A DNA stretch of 64,000 nt from Shinisaurus crocodilurus (taxonomy: Eukaryota; Chordata; Lepidosauria; Squamata; Shinisauridae), in NCBI GenBank assembly GCA_021292165.1, contig CM037879.1, positions 116,757,359 to 116,821,358 on the forward strand, read 5' to 3'. The notes beneath the pieces are model-generated. The model ran no database searches, had not been told where the DNA came from, and was given only the letters and a program-made list of their open reading frames with translations. Made by a program: the position numbers and the translations under genes. Below are positions 10,771 through 21,611 of this stretch, in pieces (the first letter of the stretch is position 1; every line of letters begins with the position of its first letter).

Positions 10771-10960
10771 GGCTGCAATCCTAAACATGTTTATTTGGGA
10801 GTAAGTCTCATCGAAGTCAGTCGGACTTACTTCTGACTTACTTTTGAGCTGTCCGGCTGTGATCCTATGCACGCTTACTTGGGAGTAAGACCCAGTGAGA
10901 TTTACTTCAGGTTAGCACGGGTAGGTTCGAGGTACAGGCTCCATTGACTTCAGTGGAACT
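10771..10960. mobile_element. Two Fam-A short MITE copies
   Basis: Copy one 10771-10845 begins GGCTGCAATCCTAAACATG; copy two about 10857-10935 carries CTTGGGAGTAAGACCCAGT. The second is decayed at its right end. Confidence 0.65.
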
Positions 10961-11151
10961 TCTACGAAAATGCGCTTGCGGACTGGAATGTAAATCCGCT
11001 CAAGGTTGCTTAGGGTAGCCAAGTGCAAAAGAGCACGGGGCTCCTGCACTTTTAATGGTTGTGCTGAAATATAATCTACACAACTATTAAAAGTACAGGA
11101 GATCTGTCCTCTTTTGCATCTCTTTGTGGATCGAGCAAGAGTGATAGGGAC

Positions 11152-11220
11152 TTGGAAGCAAGTCCCGCTGTGTACAATGGGGCATACTCTCCAGTAAGCC
11201 TGTTTAGGATTGAGCTGTAA
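11152..11220. mobile_element. Fam-A short MITE fragment
   Basis: GGAAGCAAGTCCCGCTGTG ... CCAGTAAGCCTGTTTAGGA; truncated at the left. Confidence 0.55.
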
Positions 11221-11519
11221 GACTGACTGGAACTTTTTTCAGTTCATGAAAACGTTAACGTGACCTTTGATCTTGTGCGGGTTCTATTCAGCTCAACAGG
11301 TTTCATTCTGCTCGGCTGTTCATAGCGCTCAGAAGCTGAAGTGGATTTCCACGCAAATATGTTTGTGGTGTTCTGGAAATACATTGACACTTACAAGAGT
11401 TCCTGACCGTCACTCAGCCTAGTAGAACCTCATTGCCCTTTCCCCTCCCAAGGTTATAAAAAAAGAAGAAAAGGAGCGAATTTTCCTTTTAGAATCTACA
11501 TGGAGCGCTGAATAACTTA

Positions 11520-11614
11520 AGGAGCAATCTTATCCGTGTTTAGACAGGAAAAAGTCCTACAGCTCCCAAGCATTACCTACTTTTTCCTGTCTAAACATGC
11601 ATAGGATTGCGCCC
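11520..11614. mobile_element. Fam-H Harbinger-like MITE
   Basis: 95 bp palindrome flanked by TTA at 11517-11519 and 11615-11617. Inner text GTTTAGACAGGAAAAAGTCC pairs with its inverted copy; right end GGATTGCGCCC. Confidence 0.85.
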
Positions 11615-11757
11615 TTAGGTACATCTAAGGGAAAGGTGTTGACCTCTGTTTAGCCTAATCGCATCACTGGGAAGCTCAGCCCAAGTGAAATCAACCCACC
11701 TTACTTTCATGTAATATGTTGAGGACCCCAGCAAAATATCCCCAGGGATTCTCTCAT

Positions 11758-11890
11758 GCAGGGTAGGCAACCTGGCACCCTCCAGATGTTTTGGACTACA
11801 ATGTCCAGAATCCGTGACAATGGCCATGCCGCTGGGGTTTACAGGAATTGTGATCCAAAACATCTGGAGGGCACCAGGTTGACCCCACTC
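11758..11890. mobile_element. hAT-like palindromic MITE
   Basis: Arms GGCAACCTGGCACCCTCCAG and the inverted CATCTGGAGGGCACCAGG around a CAACTCCCAT-type centre. Diverged member of the family defined at 12434-12570. Confidence 0.7.
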
Positions 11891-11949
11891 TTATGGATCC
11901 TGTGCCACTAAAGAGAAGGTGTATGGGATTGAAACCACTTAACCACATA

Positions 11950-12250
11950 CTCTGGCGGCAATCCTAACCATGCTGCTTGGGAGTAAGAGCTCCATTGAAC
12001 TTAGTGGGACTTTTGAATAAACATGCATTGGCTCAGGCTTCACACCAACAACTTCCTAGATGCCTAACTGGGGGACCCTATCCATGTCTACTCAGAAATA
12101 CGTTGCATTGTGCTTATAGAATTGCAATCTAATTGAAGTTAGCAAACAACCAGAAGAGGAAACTAATTTAGCATCCCGAACCTAGGCACACTCATATTGA
12201 AGTAAATCCTATTGACCTCCGTGGAAATTATTCCTACGTGATTGGGGTCC
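11950..12250. mobile_element. Diverged Fam-A MITE fragments
   Basis: Better copy at 11957-12030 (GGCAATCCTAACCATGCTG ... AACATGCATTGG). Shorter fragments at about 12075-12135 and 12185-12240. Confidence 0.5.
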
Positions 12251-12433
12251 CAGCGTTAGATGCCACACTATACGTGTTGGCAAGTTCCTCTAAAACTAGG
12301 GAGCCTCACTTCCAAATAAATCAGTATGTGGACTCCCTCTTTAGTGGCTTGTGGCTCAGGCAGTTAAAGGTGGGGTGGGGAGGTAATTTTTTTCTGGTCT
12401 CGAACAGTTCTCTCACAGTGACTTAGTCTAAGA

Positions 12434-12570
12434 CAGAGATGGGCAATTTGTGGTCCTCCAGATGTTGTTGGATTGCACCTCCCATCAGCCCTTACCATTA
12501 GCTATGCTGCCTAGGGCTGATGGGAGTTGCAGTCCAACAACACATGGAGAGCCACAAGTTGCCCACCCTG
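12434..12570. mobile_element. hAT-like palindromic MITE with 8-bp target duplication
   Basis: 137 bp, starting CAGAGATGGGCAATTTGTGG and ending with the inverted CCACAAGTTGCCCACCCTG. Direct repeats GTCTAAGA at 12426-12433 and 12571-12578 are identical, as expected for a hAT insertion. Confidence 0.9.
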
Positions 12571-12622
12571 GTCTAAGAGCATCTTACAGACTAAGGATGT
12601 CATTGAGACAGAAGCTATAGAC

Positions 12623-12758
12623 CAGGGCTCTCCAACCTTGGCTCCCCAGATGTTGCCGGCCTACAGCTCCCAGCATACCCAGCCAGCATGGCTAATGGCA
12701 AGGGATTCTGGGAGCTGTAGTCCAACAACATCTGGGGACCCATGGTTGGAGTGCCCTG
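12623..12758. mobile_element. hAT-like palindromic MITE with 8-bp target duplication
   Basis: 136 bp, CAGGGCTCTCCAACCTTGGC at left and an inverted counterpart at right. Flanked by CTATAGAC (12615-12622) and CTATAGAG (12759-12766), 7 of 8 identical. Lies 52 bp from the previous element. Confidence 0.88.
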
Positions 12759-13157
12759 CTATAGAGGGACTAGAGAGCTCTTCGCGTCCCATGGAAATGG
12801 GCAGTACAGCTTGTGTCACAATGAAATGATCAGGCTTTCAAGTGCTACAGGGCTCCTTGGCTGCAATACCCATTTACCTTGGGGTAAGTGCCTTTGAACT
12901 CAGTGGGATTCGCTTCTCAGGAGACATTGCGCTGCTGGGTGCTGTAGGAACAACACAGCCGCTTTTCTGGAATTAATTGCTTCCAATTAAGGTCTGGAAA
13001 TCTTAACACTTGTCTGCCATTTGGATTTAAGAGGACTTTACTTTCACCGGTGACATCTTCCATTTTCTTTGGGAACGTCAGGGCGTTTTCAAGAGTGTCA
13101 TGGACAGTGCAAACCTAGAAATTCCACGATGTTCAGTGGAGCTTACTCGCTAGTTAA

Positions 13158-13245
13158 CAGCACAATCATATATGTCTACTCAGAAGTAAAACCCATTGCG
13201 TTCAATAGGGCTTACTCCCTGGTAAGAGAGTATAGGATTGCAGCC
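13158..13245. mobile_element. Fam-A short MITE, well preserved, TAA duplication
   Basis: 88 bp between TAA at 13155-13157 and 13246-13248. Left CAGCACAATCATATATGTC, right TATAGGATTGCAGCC, with paired CAGAAGTAAAACCCATTG and GGGCTTACTCCCTGGTAAG cores. TAA duplication and these termini fit a PIF/Harbinger-type MITE. Confidence 0.85.
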
Positions 13246-14036
13246 TAAGTGTACTTAGGATTGCAGCTTCACAGCGCAATCATACAGGTGAATGCATGCC
13301 GGAGAGCTCTGCCAGTTTCAAATCGAACAGATACTTCCTGGCAAAGTAGGGCTGAGATCAGAATTACTGGGAAAGGCAAAAGGAAAAGTGGGGGCGGCGC
13401 GGCGAGCTGTAACACCAAGCGTGAAATCAGCCTATTTTTGTAGTGACCCAAGACTAAAAGAAAACCTTTCTTTCTCTCCTGGGTCAGGTGGAATAGGATA
13501 GGTGCGTTCTCAGAAAGGACCAATTTGGGTTTATTCCTAAATTACTCCTTTTCCCTTGCAGCGGGGGTTTCGGGTCCGGGGTGGGGTGGGGTGGGGAGGC
13601 TCACTGAAGATGACCCCTGTGATCCGCTTCCTGAATGGGAGGCCAAGAGCTCAACAAAAAGCGGAGGGCAATAAATTCAGGCCAAGAACAAGTCCGTCTA
13701 ACCTCTGGCCTGCCGGCTTTCGGATGACACCCGGTTGAAGTATACTGCCGCCGCACCGCACCGCCCCCCCGCCTCACTCGCCGCAAGGGTACTGATCGAT
13801 GGCCAAAAGAAAAAGGGGGAAAGCCACCCTCCTGAACCATTGGTTCAGCGCCGGCTCAAGTCAAAGCGTGAACGCCACGCGAACCGCCTTCTCCAAAGCA
13901 GTCCCGGGATGGCCGAATGAGAGGGGGAGTTAATATATATTCCCAACTGTGCCTGGTTCCCATCCCTTGAAAAAGATAAAGACTGCAGCGAAGACATTGC
14001 AAAGCGTACGGGCACCAGCCCTCTCGATTTGACTGG

Positions 14037-14040
<4 letters not shown>

Positions 14041-14086
<46 letters not shown>
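14041..14086. repeat. (ATT)15 microsatellite
   Basis: Uninterrupted trinucleotide run. Confidence 0.95.
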
Positions 14087-14087
<1 letters not shown>

Positions 14088-14299
14088 GTTTCTGTGGCTC
14101 AGATGCCTTTCTGGAAGCTTCTTTCAGTTGCAATAAATGCTTTCCCCCCCCTTATTAAAATAAAAAGAAGAAGAAAACAGGGACAAGAAGCCACATTTGC
14201 TTTTATTTTTGCCCCCCCCCCTCTTTCCCTAAAAAGGCAGGCTGAAATCGATCTAATGTGCCCATTGGAGCAAGCCATGCCATGAAAGGCTGCGTGTTC

Positions 14300-14560
14300 A
14301 TTAAAAAAAAAAAAAAAAGTAAAAGGAACCTTGGGAGCAAATGGGATGGAAAATTAAATGAAATTAAATAGCTTGAACGGCTTTATTGTCCCTTATTAAA
14401 AGGACACATTAATTACATGCTTCGAGCTTTATTCCGAGACAATGTTGGGACTCAAAACATTCCACTAGTCCCTTTTGAGAGACTTCAACTGGGCCGCTGG
14501 AAAGACCAGTTAAAAGGGGGGGGGGAATCACTTTTGCCCAGCGACCAGAAGAGATGAGGG
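14300..14560. promoter_or_regulatory. Candidate PRDM13 upstream enhancer (about 6.6 kb upstream)
   Basis: Repeat-free AT-rich block between homopolymer runs, with homeodomain-type words (AAATTAAATGAAATTAAATAG near 14350, CATTAATTACATG near 14409) and a SOX-type ACAATG near 14440. Looks unlike the repeats around it. Enhancer role is inference; needs alignment to other vertebrates. Confidence 0.4.
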
Positions 14561-14911
14561 TTTCCCCCCCCCCTTCCCCTAGTCAGCTTTCGCTCCTCTC
14601 TCCCTCTCCAATGCTGAACTGACAACGCCCCCGAGGGAAGGCTTTGGCTTCAGGGCTGGCTCTCTTTTGGCTTGAACAGGTTGCCCCATAATGAGGCATG
14701 AATGTTAAGAAACAACAGGCGTCCAAAGAGGCACCGTAGCGCTTAGCAATGTCCCACCAGGGAGTTCCATTCAAACCATCAAACTGCTCCGGCACTGAGA
14801 AGGTTCAACATTACATTCAAACCAGCATGAATGCCTGTATACAGGGCCAGCTCCATTATGTGGTGGGGGGGAAACACAGTGAATACTTGAACAAAAAAGG
14901 GGGGGGGGGAC

Positions 14912-14917
<6 letters not shown>

Positions 14918-14948
<31 letters not shown>

Positions 14949-14949
14949 A
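14918..14949. repeat. (GAAA)n microsatellite
   Basis: About eight AAAG units preceded by a G-run. Confidence 0.9.
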
Positions 14950-15125
14950 AATGCTGCAAGTTCATTCCAGATTCTCCCAGTGCAAACGGATCAGGCAATT
15001 TTGTCCCCTAACCAAAACCTCATTCCTGTTTGGGAGGACGGGGTTAAAAAAAAAGGGGAATTTCAGACAAAATGACAGCTCTCTTCTTCCCCCCCCCTCC
15101 CCTGTTCACTTTCTGAAAGTAGACA

Positions 15126-15254
15126 GGGGCAATCCTACGCATGTTTAGACAGGGGGGGGGGAGTCCTACAACTCCCAGCATTCCCCAGCCAGCATGGGAA
15201 TGCTGATAGTTGTCTGACCTTTTTCTGTCTAAACATGCTTATAGGATTGTGCCC
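15126..15254. mobile_element. Fam-H Harbinger-like MITE
   Basis: GGGGCAATCCTACGCATGTT at left, ACATGCTTATAGGATTGTGCCC at right (given in part), TTA at 15255-15257. Inner CAACTCCCAGCATTCCCCAG pairs imperfectly with the right arm; a G-run replaces the usual A-run. Confidence 0.8.
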
Positions 15255-15857
15255 TTAGAGCTTCTTCCGTCCGTTTCCAACCGCTTCGTTCTCCTCTCCA
15301 AAGTTTCGAATAAATCGGATTGTTGTGGCCGGTGTAAATAGGTTGTGTAGGATAAAGAATATTCCACTTGGCATCTAATCGGAGTCAATTGACAGGTCAA
15401 CCCTGGATAAGAAAGCTTCGGACCTCAAACGCTTTATACCAGAGTACCTTTCATGAACCCGTTATCCGCTTCTCCAGTGCGACAAATTGGAAGGCTTCTC
15501 TCTCAGCTCGGACTTTTCCCCACAAATCCAGCCCTGCATTATTCTTCCGGGATAAAATTCACTCGATGTCAACCTTTTTATTTTTATTTAAAAGAAATAA
15601 GTTGCTATCCCTCATGGCTGTAGGGGCGGGAGGGCATTTTACCGCCCGCCCGCCCCCACTTACACATACACATTAAAAAGAAATATATTCCAGGATAGCA
15701 ATCATGCAGCGACACTAGCGACACTTGACTCTTCGGAAACCGTCTCTGAGACTCCGGCCTTGAATTACGTATACTCTAAAATAGAGGTGAGGTGAAAAGG
15801 TTTTATTCTGACAGCTGCTTCGCGGGGACCTTTTAAAAACCGACTGCATAATCTTTA

Positions 15858-15971
15858 AGGTGCAATCGAAAAAAGGCCTACAACTCCCAGCATGCCCTAG
15901 CCTCTGCTGGCTGGGAGATACTGGAAACTGTAGGACTTTTTGTCTGTCTAAACATGCATAAGATTGCACCC
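15858..15971. mobile_element. Fam-H Harbinger-like MITE, left arm shortened
   Basis: TTA at 15855-15857 precedes AGGTGCAATCG; the right arm is complete (GTCTAAACATGCATAAGATT, then GCACCC). The left arm lacks the GTTTAGACAG part. Confidence 0.7.
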
Positions 15972-16399
15972 AGAATAGCTGTTTCTTCTGCTTCTGTCGA
16001 TCTTCCCTTTTCAGTTGTGAAGATCTAAAATGAGATATGCTGGTTTTGAAGCCTGCTGAAGGCCAGGCACTCTGACCCGGAAACCCAGCCTCTCATCTCA
16101 GGGGCCTGTTGCAGTTATCACTGGTAAAGAGGCAGGAGCTCTGCACATTCCCAGGGGCACTGTCATCTTTATTACCTCACCTACTGGGGGGAGGCGGCAC
16201 TGAAAACTAATTCCACCACTACCCTCTGGCAGTGGTTTCTTTCTAAGGAGAGGCACGCCTAAAAGCAAGCACTAATCCCATATGTTAGGGGACAGGGTCT
16301 TTTGGTTAAAGGCGTTCTCTTTACGCACTGCTCAGAACAGTGGCTAATATCTTGAAAAGAGGCATGCGTAAGAGAGCGCACACTTTACCTGACGTCGGA

Positions 16400-16830
16400 G
16401 GAGAACTACGGTTAACCAGTGCCAAGAGACACGCACCCTGCATGTGCACTCTTATTTATTCGCCTGCCCGGAGGCTGGGGACCGATCTACACAAGCGGCA
16501 GAGCGGCAGCGCTTTAGACTGTCCGCGTGGGAATCATATTTGGAAGGGTACTCTGAGTCAAAAACCAAAAACAAACACAACCCAAGCACCTCTCCCTGAG
16601 TGGAAAATGGAACATATCAAGAAGCAGGCTGGCCTGGGTTGCAGCTTCTCGTTCTGATGTGCTGCGGCTTTTTGGTTTCTCTGGCAGCAATCCTTTCCCC
16701 CTGCGGGACGCATTCAGCAAGGCCATTTCCGCCCTGCTGCAGCCGCACACTCCGCCGCCCGGTTCTGCGGACGCGCGTAGCTCGGGCCGCCTGGGTCTGC
16801 CCCTGCGCTGCATTTCCAAAGAGGTTCCGT
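16400..16830. promoter_or_regulatory. GC-rich repeat-free block upstream of PRDM13
   Basis: CpG-rich from about 16400 and again 16740-16830, no recognised protein in any frame. Candidate CpG island or enhancer; function unknown. Confidence 0.3.
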
Positions 16831-16837
16831 CCAAACT

Positions 16838-16977
16838 AGGAGTGGACGACGACCCGTGGCCCTCCAGATGGTGGTTGGGCTGCAACTCCCAGCTTCCCTG
16901 AACATTGGCTATGCTAGCTGAGCTGAGGCTGATGAGTCCAACCACATCTGGAGGGCCACAGGTCGTCCACCCCTGGC
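16838..16977. mobile_element. hAT-like palindromic MITE
   Basis: GTGGCCCTCCAGATGGTGG at left and inverted CATCTGGAGGGCCACAGG at right around a CAACTCCCAGCTT centre. Target duplication not clear. Confidence 0.8.
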
Positions 16978-17157
16978 CGAAACCATGAAAATGCCCCCTC
17001 GGGTCTGATAGGATCGGGCGCGCTCGCAACTTGACCGTCTCTTCCTCCTCTCGGTGTCCAGGCACCTGAGCCGTGGCCCCGAAAAGGGGTCCAGGCGGGC
17101 CATAAATTCCGGCTCCAATGAAGCCCCGTTTTGTTTATGTTTCTCTAAGAATCGGGT

Positions 17158-17345
17158 TATTATTATTAGTGTTGTTATTGTTAATTATTAGCTGTTGTTA
17201 TTATTTATTATTAATCATAATTAATAAGTATTGTCGTTTATTAATACTCATAATTATTTCTATTAATACTCATAATTATTTCTATTAATACTCATAACTA
17301 TTTCTATTATTACAAATTTGTTGTTGTTGTTGTTGTTGTTAGCAT
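17158..17345. repeat. AT-rich compound simple repeat
   Basis: ATT/GTT trinucleotides at both ends with three near-identical tandem units of about 22 bp (TATTAATACTCATAATTATT) at about 17240-17300. Confidence 0.85.
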
Positions 17346-17349
17346 TATT

Positions 17350-18340
17350 ATTGACGCGAGTGCTCTGCCGCTGGCTTAAAAAGAAAAGGCCGCCCGGCGA
17401 TGGGGGGCTCGTTTGGTGGCTGGGCGAGGCCCTCAACCAGCTGTGCGGGGCAGACGAGATGCGGGTGGGATATTGGAGCAGCTTTTGAATAGTAATTAGG
17501 CTTCTATGGGAACCCCGGCAGATGACACGATCTCGGCTTGGCCTGAATGGCTCGCTTCCTCCGAGATCGCCTTTCTCAGTCGACGCGCTTCGGGGGCCGC
17601 TGGAAAATTCCACCTTGAAAGACAGATCCCTCCTCCCGTCCCTTCCCGTCCCCTGGCCTGCCGTTCTCGGTGGTGTGGGCGGCGAGGATGCGCTCAAGAC
17701 GCGCCGCGCCGCGCCGCTGGAATGCTGGAGGGAAGCGAAGGCACACAATCGGCCCCTTTCAAAAGGGAAAGGGCCACTTGCCCATAACCTATTCAAAGTC
17801 TGTCGAAAGAAGTCGTCCTTTTCCCCCCCCTTTCTTTCCCCCTTCTCCTTCTCCTCCTTCTCCTCCTTCTCCTTTCTTCCCCTCCTCTTCCCCTCCCCTT
17901 TTTCTTGGCTTGGCCCACTTATCTCGCGGCTCTTTCGGTTGACAGGGTGCAAAGAAAAGTCACCCGACTTGGGGCTGAATGGCAATGTTTCGGTGTACCT
18001 TATAAATTCATACCTTTTCTCCCGGCCCTCGCCTTCCAATGAGCCCCGGCCTCAATTCGATTTTCCTTGCTGTTGGGCACATTTAGCGGCGCCTCTATGG
18101 GCGAAGTTCATTTCTAGGCAAATGTATTCAAGAGCCATGGGGGATGAATAGGACCGTGTGTCAGCCGCCCCTAATTGGGATTAAAGCACTGCGGACCATA
18201 TGCGGAGAGTGACAGAAATTCTCAGGTCTCATTGTGCTCGGCCTTCCACCCGCCTGGACGCTCCTCCTTGAGAGGAGATTTACAAAGCTGGCCCGGAGAA
18301 GCTGAGTACATAAAAGAGACGGACCCTGCCAAAGGAGAAG
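17350..18340. promoter_or_regulatory. Candidate PRDM13 enhancer region (about 9.6-10.6 kb upstream)
   Basis: Repeat-free and CpG-rich to about 17760, a polypyrimidine tract 17820-17905, then an ordered block 18000-18340. The latter has TAATTGGGATTA at 18172-18183 (homeodomain TAATTG beside a CRX/OTX-type GGATTA) and an E-box CATATG at 18197-18202. PRDM13 is known to respond to bHLH and retinal homeodomain factors and its upstream DNA is the North Carolina macular dystrophy hotspot in human. Homology to that element is not shown here. Confidence 0.45.
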
Positions 18341-18633
18341 GTTAATGTCTCTCTCTTTCTCTCCCCCCCTCGCCCCCTCCTCCCTCTCACTCTTTCTGTC
18401 TCTCTCGACTGTGGGACTTGCCAGACCAGCAAACGGTCGTGACAGCTTCTGAGAAGAATGGGGGAAAGATGTGTGGTTTTTTGGTGATTTTTTTAAAGTG
18501 ACCTAATTAGACCCTGATGGGATGGTGGCCCAAATAATTTCAACTAAATTCTGCCTGGAAACAGCCATGATGATTGTTTCTTAAGTGTAGAAACAATATT
18601 GTGTTGATGATGATTATATTAATACTAATCTTA

Positions 18634-18766
18634 GGGCACAGTCCTATGCATATTTAAACAGAAAAAAGTGCTGCAACTCCCAGCATTCCCCAGCAAACCA
18701 TGCTGGCTGGGGAATGCTGGGAGTTGCCAGACTTTTTTCTGTCTAAATATGCACAGGGCTGTGCCC
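18634..18766. mobile_element. Fam-H Harbinger-like MITE, best preserved copy
   Basis: 133 bp near-perfect palindrome flanked by TTA at 18631-18633 and 18767-18769. Ends GGGCACAGTCCTATGCAT and ATGCACAGGGCTGTGCCC; inner CAACTCCCAGCATTCCCCAG is repeated inverted. Confidence 0.9.
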
Positions 18767-19152
18767 TTAATTGTTATGATTAGTATTATAATAATGGGAG
18801 TCAGTGTAATGTAGTCCAGAGGTGATCAGAAGGTAGATCTGGATCTAATGGTGGGTGATGAGGTAATTTGTAGGAGATTGGGCAAGGATTTCCAACTCCC
18901 AGTTGTTTAACAATAGCAGCAACAAAATGACACACCCACACACTTGGTCTAAATTATCCTGCTGAAATGGAGAAAGCTTAGGGTAACTAGGACTGCACTT
19001 TTGTGTGACAGAACAGTGAGCTCCATTCAGTGCTGATGTTCAGAACAAATTCCCAAGTTCAGAATTCTTTAATGCTATGCTTATGTCTTTTGCACCATGG
19101 TCAGATTGGCGGATGTGGGGGTTCTAGTTAAAGGAGAAGGAGATCTTGCATG

Positions 19153-19325
19153 TCTGACAGGCCTGTGGCTCACGCTGGCTCAGCTTGTCTGAGCGTGGAA
19201 AGCTAAGCAGGGTCAGGCCTGGTTGTTACTTGGATGGGAGACCCCTCCTCTGGTTTCCTGCACTGAGCAGGGGGTTGGACTCGATGGCCTTGTAGGTCCC
19301 TTCCAACTCTATGATTTATGAAATC
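19153..19325 (+). mobile_element. 5S rRNA-derived SINE with CR1-type 3' tail
   Basis: Positions about 19198-19246 (AAAGCTAAGCAGGGTCAGGC, then TGGTTGTTACTTGGATGGGA and GACCC) match the internal promoter half of vertebrate 5S rRNA. The following GAGCAGGGGGTTGGACTCGA ... CCAACTCTATGATT is the CR1 3' end, which would let a CR1 reverse transcriptase mobilise it. Four further copies occur in the window. Not a functional 5S gene: the 5' third does not match. Confidence 0.85.
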
Positions 19326-19574
19326 TATGAAGTCTGCCCACCCTTGGTGGGCTCGTAGGGATGGGGAACCTCAGGCCCAGGGGCAAAACCCAGCCCTCCT
19401 GGGGTCCCCAGAAGCCCATGCCCAATTCCCCTGGCCCCACCCCCTTTCTCCCAGCCACCAATCATTTGTTGGCTTTTGTGCAGGTTCCCCCCCCCCTTCT
19501 AACAGGTTGAAATGCTTGTCCTAAGGCTTAGTTGTTGACAGGAAGAGCTCTTAAACTACAATGAACCTTCTCAG

Positions 19575-19795
19575 CTATCCCAATTATGGAATGATCTCCC
19601 CAGTGAGGCACGCCTGGCGCCAACTCTGTCATCTTTTTGGCACCAGGTTAAGAGTGCCCTCTTCTCCCAGCCATTTAATGGCATTTAAGGGTATCAAATG
19701 GCATGAGGGGGGCATTTATGTCAGCTGCTTTTAACAGGGCTGGTTTGTACTAAAATGATTTTTAGCTGTTAAATTGTTTTTAAATTTTGTATACT
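19575..19795 (+). mobile_element. L2/CR1-like LINE 3' fragment
   Basis: Short frame reading LWNDLPSEARLAP-like text, the usual C-terminal motif of L2-group LINEs, then a degraded 3' untranslated part. Directly followed by a second LINE tail. Confidence 0.6.
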
Positions 19796-19810
19796 GGGGG
19801 AAAATATGAT

Positions 19811-20245
19811 TGCCGAGCCGAATTCAAGGTGTTGGTTTTGACCTTTAAAACCCTACACAGCTCCGGCCCAGTTTATCTCAAGGAGCGCCTCCAGCAACAT
19901 CAAGTAGGCCGCTCAACAAGATCTTCCACTGACGGCCTTATCCTTATCCCATCAGCCAGAGCAGCCAGGCTGGTGGGGACTAGGAAGAGGGCCTTCTCTG
20001 TGGCGGCCCCCACATTATGGAACTCCCTCCCTAGTGACTTTCGCCATGCTCCCTCCGTGATGAGCTTCTGCCGTGCATTAAAAACATGGCTGTTCAGGTG
20101 GGAATATGGGGTGGGTTAGGATTTTAAAAGATTTTTTTATACTGTTTTAATTATTGTATTGTTTTACTTACTGTATTTTAATTGTACATTGCCCAGGGTG
20201 GCCGGGTGGCTGGCCAGATGGGCGATTAATAAATATAAGAAAGAA
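19811..20245 (+). mobile_element. L2-like LINE 3' end (C-terminal ORF2 and tail)
   Basis: Encodes EFKVLVLTFKTLHSSGPVYL and LVGTRKRAFSVAAPTLWNSL, the C-terminal signature downstream of reverse transcriptase in L2-group elements, with no frameshift until the stop near 20119. A 3' tail ending in AATAAA repeats follows. Severely 5'-truncated, so non-autonomous. Close copies at 22745 and 48396. Confidence 0.85.
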
Positions 20246-20269
20246 ATAAATAAAATAAATTGTACTTGT

Positions 20270-20341
20270 GGTCCATGTTTTTGTGAATTGTTGTGAAGTG
20301 CCCAGATAGCTTCAGCTATTGGGTGGTATAGAAATGAGATG

Positions 20342-20384
<43 letters not shown>

Positions 20385-20385
20385 A
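20270..20385 (+). repeat. LINE/SINE 3'-tail repeat ending in (GAT)n
   Basis: Reverse complement of the family at 8990 (CAGATAGCTTCAGCTATTGG), running into about 14 GAT units at 20342-20385. Confidence 0.75.
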
Positions 20386-20675
20386 TACTTTTTTTTGTAT
20401 TTTGACCCTACCCCTTTTGCCTTCAGCCCTACTCACCACCAGAATGCAGTCCACAAGTGCTTCTCCGAAATGGAATTTGGCCCTTGAGCATGGGAGGGGA
20501 AGCTCGAGTCACGGGCCTAGTCCAGCCTGCACAGGTTCCCCTCCAGCTCACAAGCCACGTGGATTCTTGAAGGAACACCCCCCCCCCCTTGAGGAATCAT
20601 CTCAGATGCAAGTAGGAGGACTGAGCTGTGAGACAGGAAGTCCCTGCCTGGGATTTCTCCTCTGCCATGCACTTT

Positions 20676-21000
20676 TTGACTGGGTTCAGACAACACGATA
20701 AACCACACTCAGGGGTTGAGTGTGGGTTGTCGTTGAACCATGGGTTGTCGTTGAACCATGGGTTATCATGTTGTCTGAACCCAGCTGAGATAACAAACCA
20801 TAGTGAACAACCCACAGTTCACAACCCAACAACAAAGCATGGGTTCTCTTCATGGGTTGTTCGTGATTAACAAGCCATGGCTTGTTAGCGCAACTGGGTT
20901 CAGACAACACGATAACCCACGTTTCAACAACAACCCATGGTTCAATGACAACCCACATTCAGCCCATACTCAACCCTTGAGTGTGAGTTATTGTCTCATC
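20676..21000. repeat. Nested inverted-repeat complex
   Basis: Two foldback units carrying TGGGTTCAGACAACACGATAA: one 20676-20787 with its inverted end TATCATGTTGTCTGAACCCA, the other about 20888-21000. The 100 bp between them is itself partly self-complementary (ACAAGCCATGGCTTGT). The duplicated word GTTGAACCATGGGTTGTC appears in tandem at about 20731-20765. A related fragment sits at about 27320-27390. Confidence 0.75.
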
Positions 21001-21002
21001 TG

Positions 21003-21168
21003 ATCCCAGTCACTATGTGGCCTTAGGTAAGCCACTCTCACTCAGCCCTCAGTCCCCCTTCCCAAATCTGCAGTATGGGAGATAATAATGACTTCCTTAC
21101 AGGGCTGTTACAAGGATTACAACTAGATAGTGCTTGTGAAAGCTCTATGCAAATGTTAAGTATTAATA
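21003..21168 (+). mobile_element. MIR SINE
   Basis: Text 'ggagataataatgacttcct' then 'tacagggctgttacaaggat' and 'ctctatgcaaatgttaag' follows the MIR core and tail order. Ancient amniote-wide family; diverged as expected. Confidence 0.75.
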
Positions 21169-21575
21169 TTAATATTGATGATGATATGTATTGATAAAAT
21201 TATGAATAGAGAGCAGTGGTGCAGCTCCAGATGGACCTCTGGGCCAAAGTTCACAGTCCCAGAGCCTGGGGAGGCAAAATGGCCATGCAGGGAGTGGCAG
21301 GTGGAGAAGCAAAAACCATTTTATTCCTGGTAGTCATGATAGTGCTATGATTTAAGGGAGCTGAAAATGCAAAGCTGCACATGCTCAGAGTTTTTTGGTT
21401 TTTTTAAAAAAAAGAAAACCAGGGTTGGCAAATAGTTTTGTTGTTCTAACGTATCAGGAATGTGGAAACAGTTTTAAAACACAGAATGGCATTGGAGTGT
21501 GGGGTAGGGAAAGAAATATTGTGTGTATGACAATGAAATTAATACACATGATCATCTAAAGGCACGCGCGCACAT

Positions 21576-21607
<32 letters not shown>
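21576..21607. repeat. (CA)n microsatellite
   Basis: About 16 CA units. Confidence 0.95.

Positions 21608-21611
<4 letters not shown>

Noticed and set aside
19198..19246. 5S rRNA gene
   Set aside because: Only the internal promoter half matches; it is fused to a CR1-type tail and repeated as a dispersed element.
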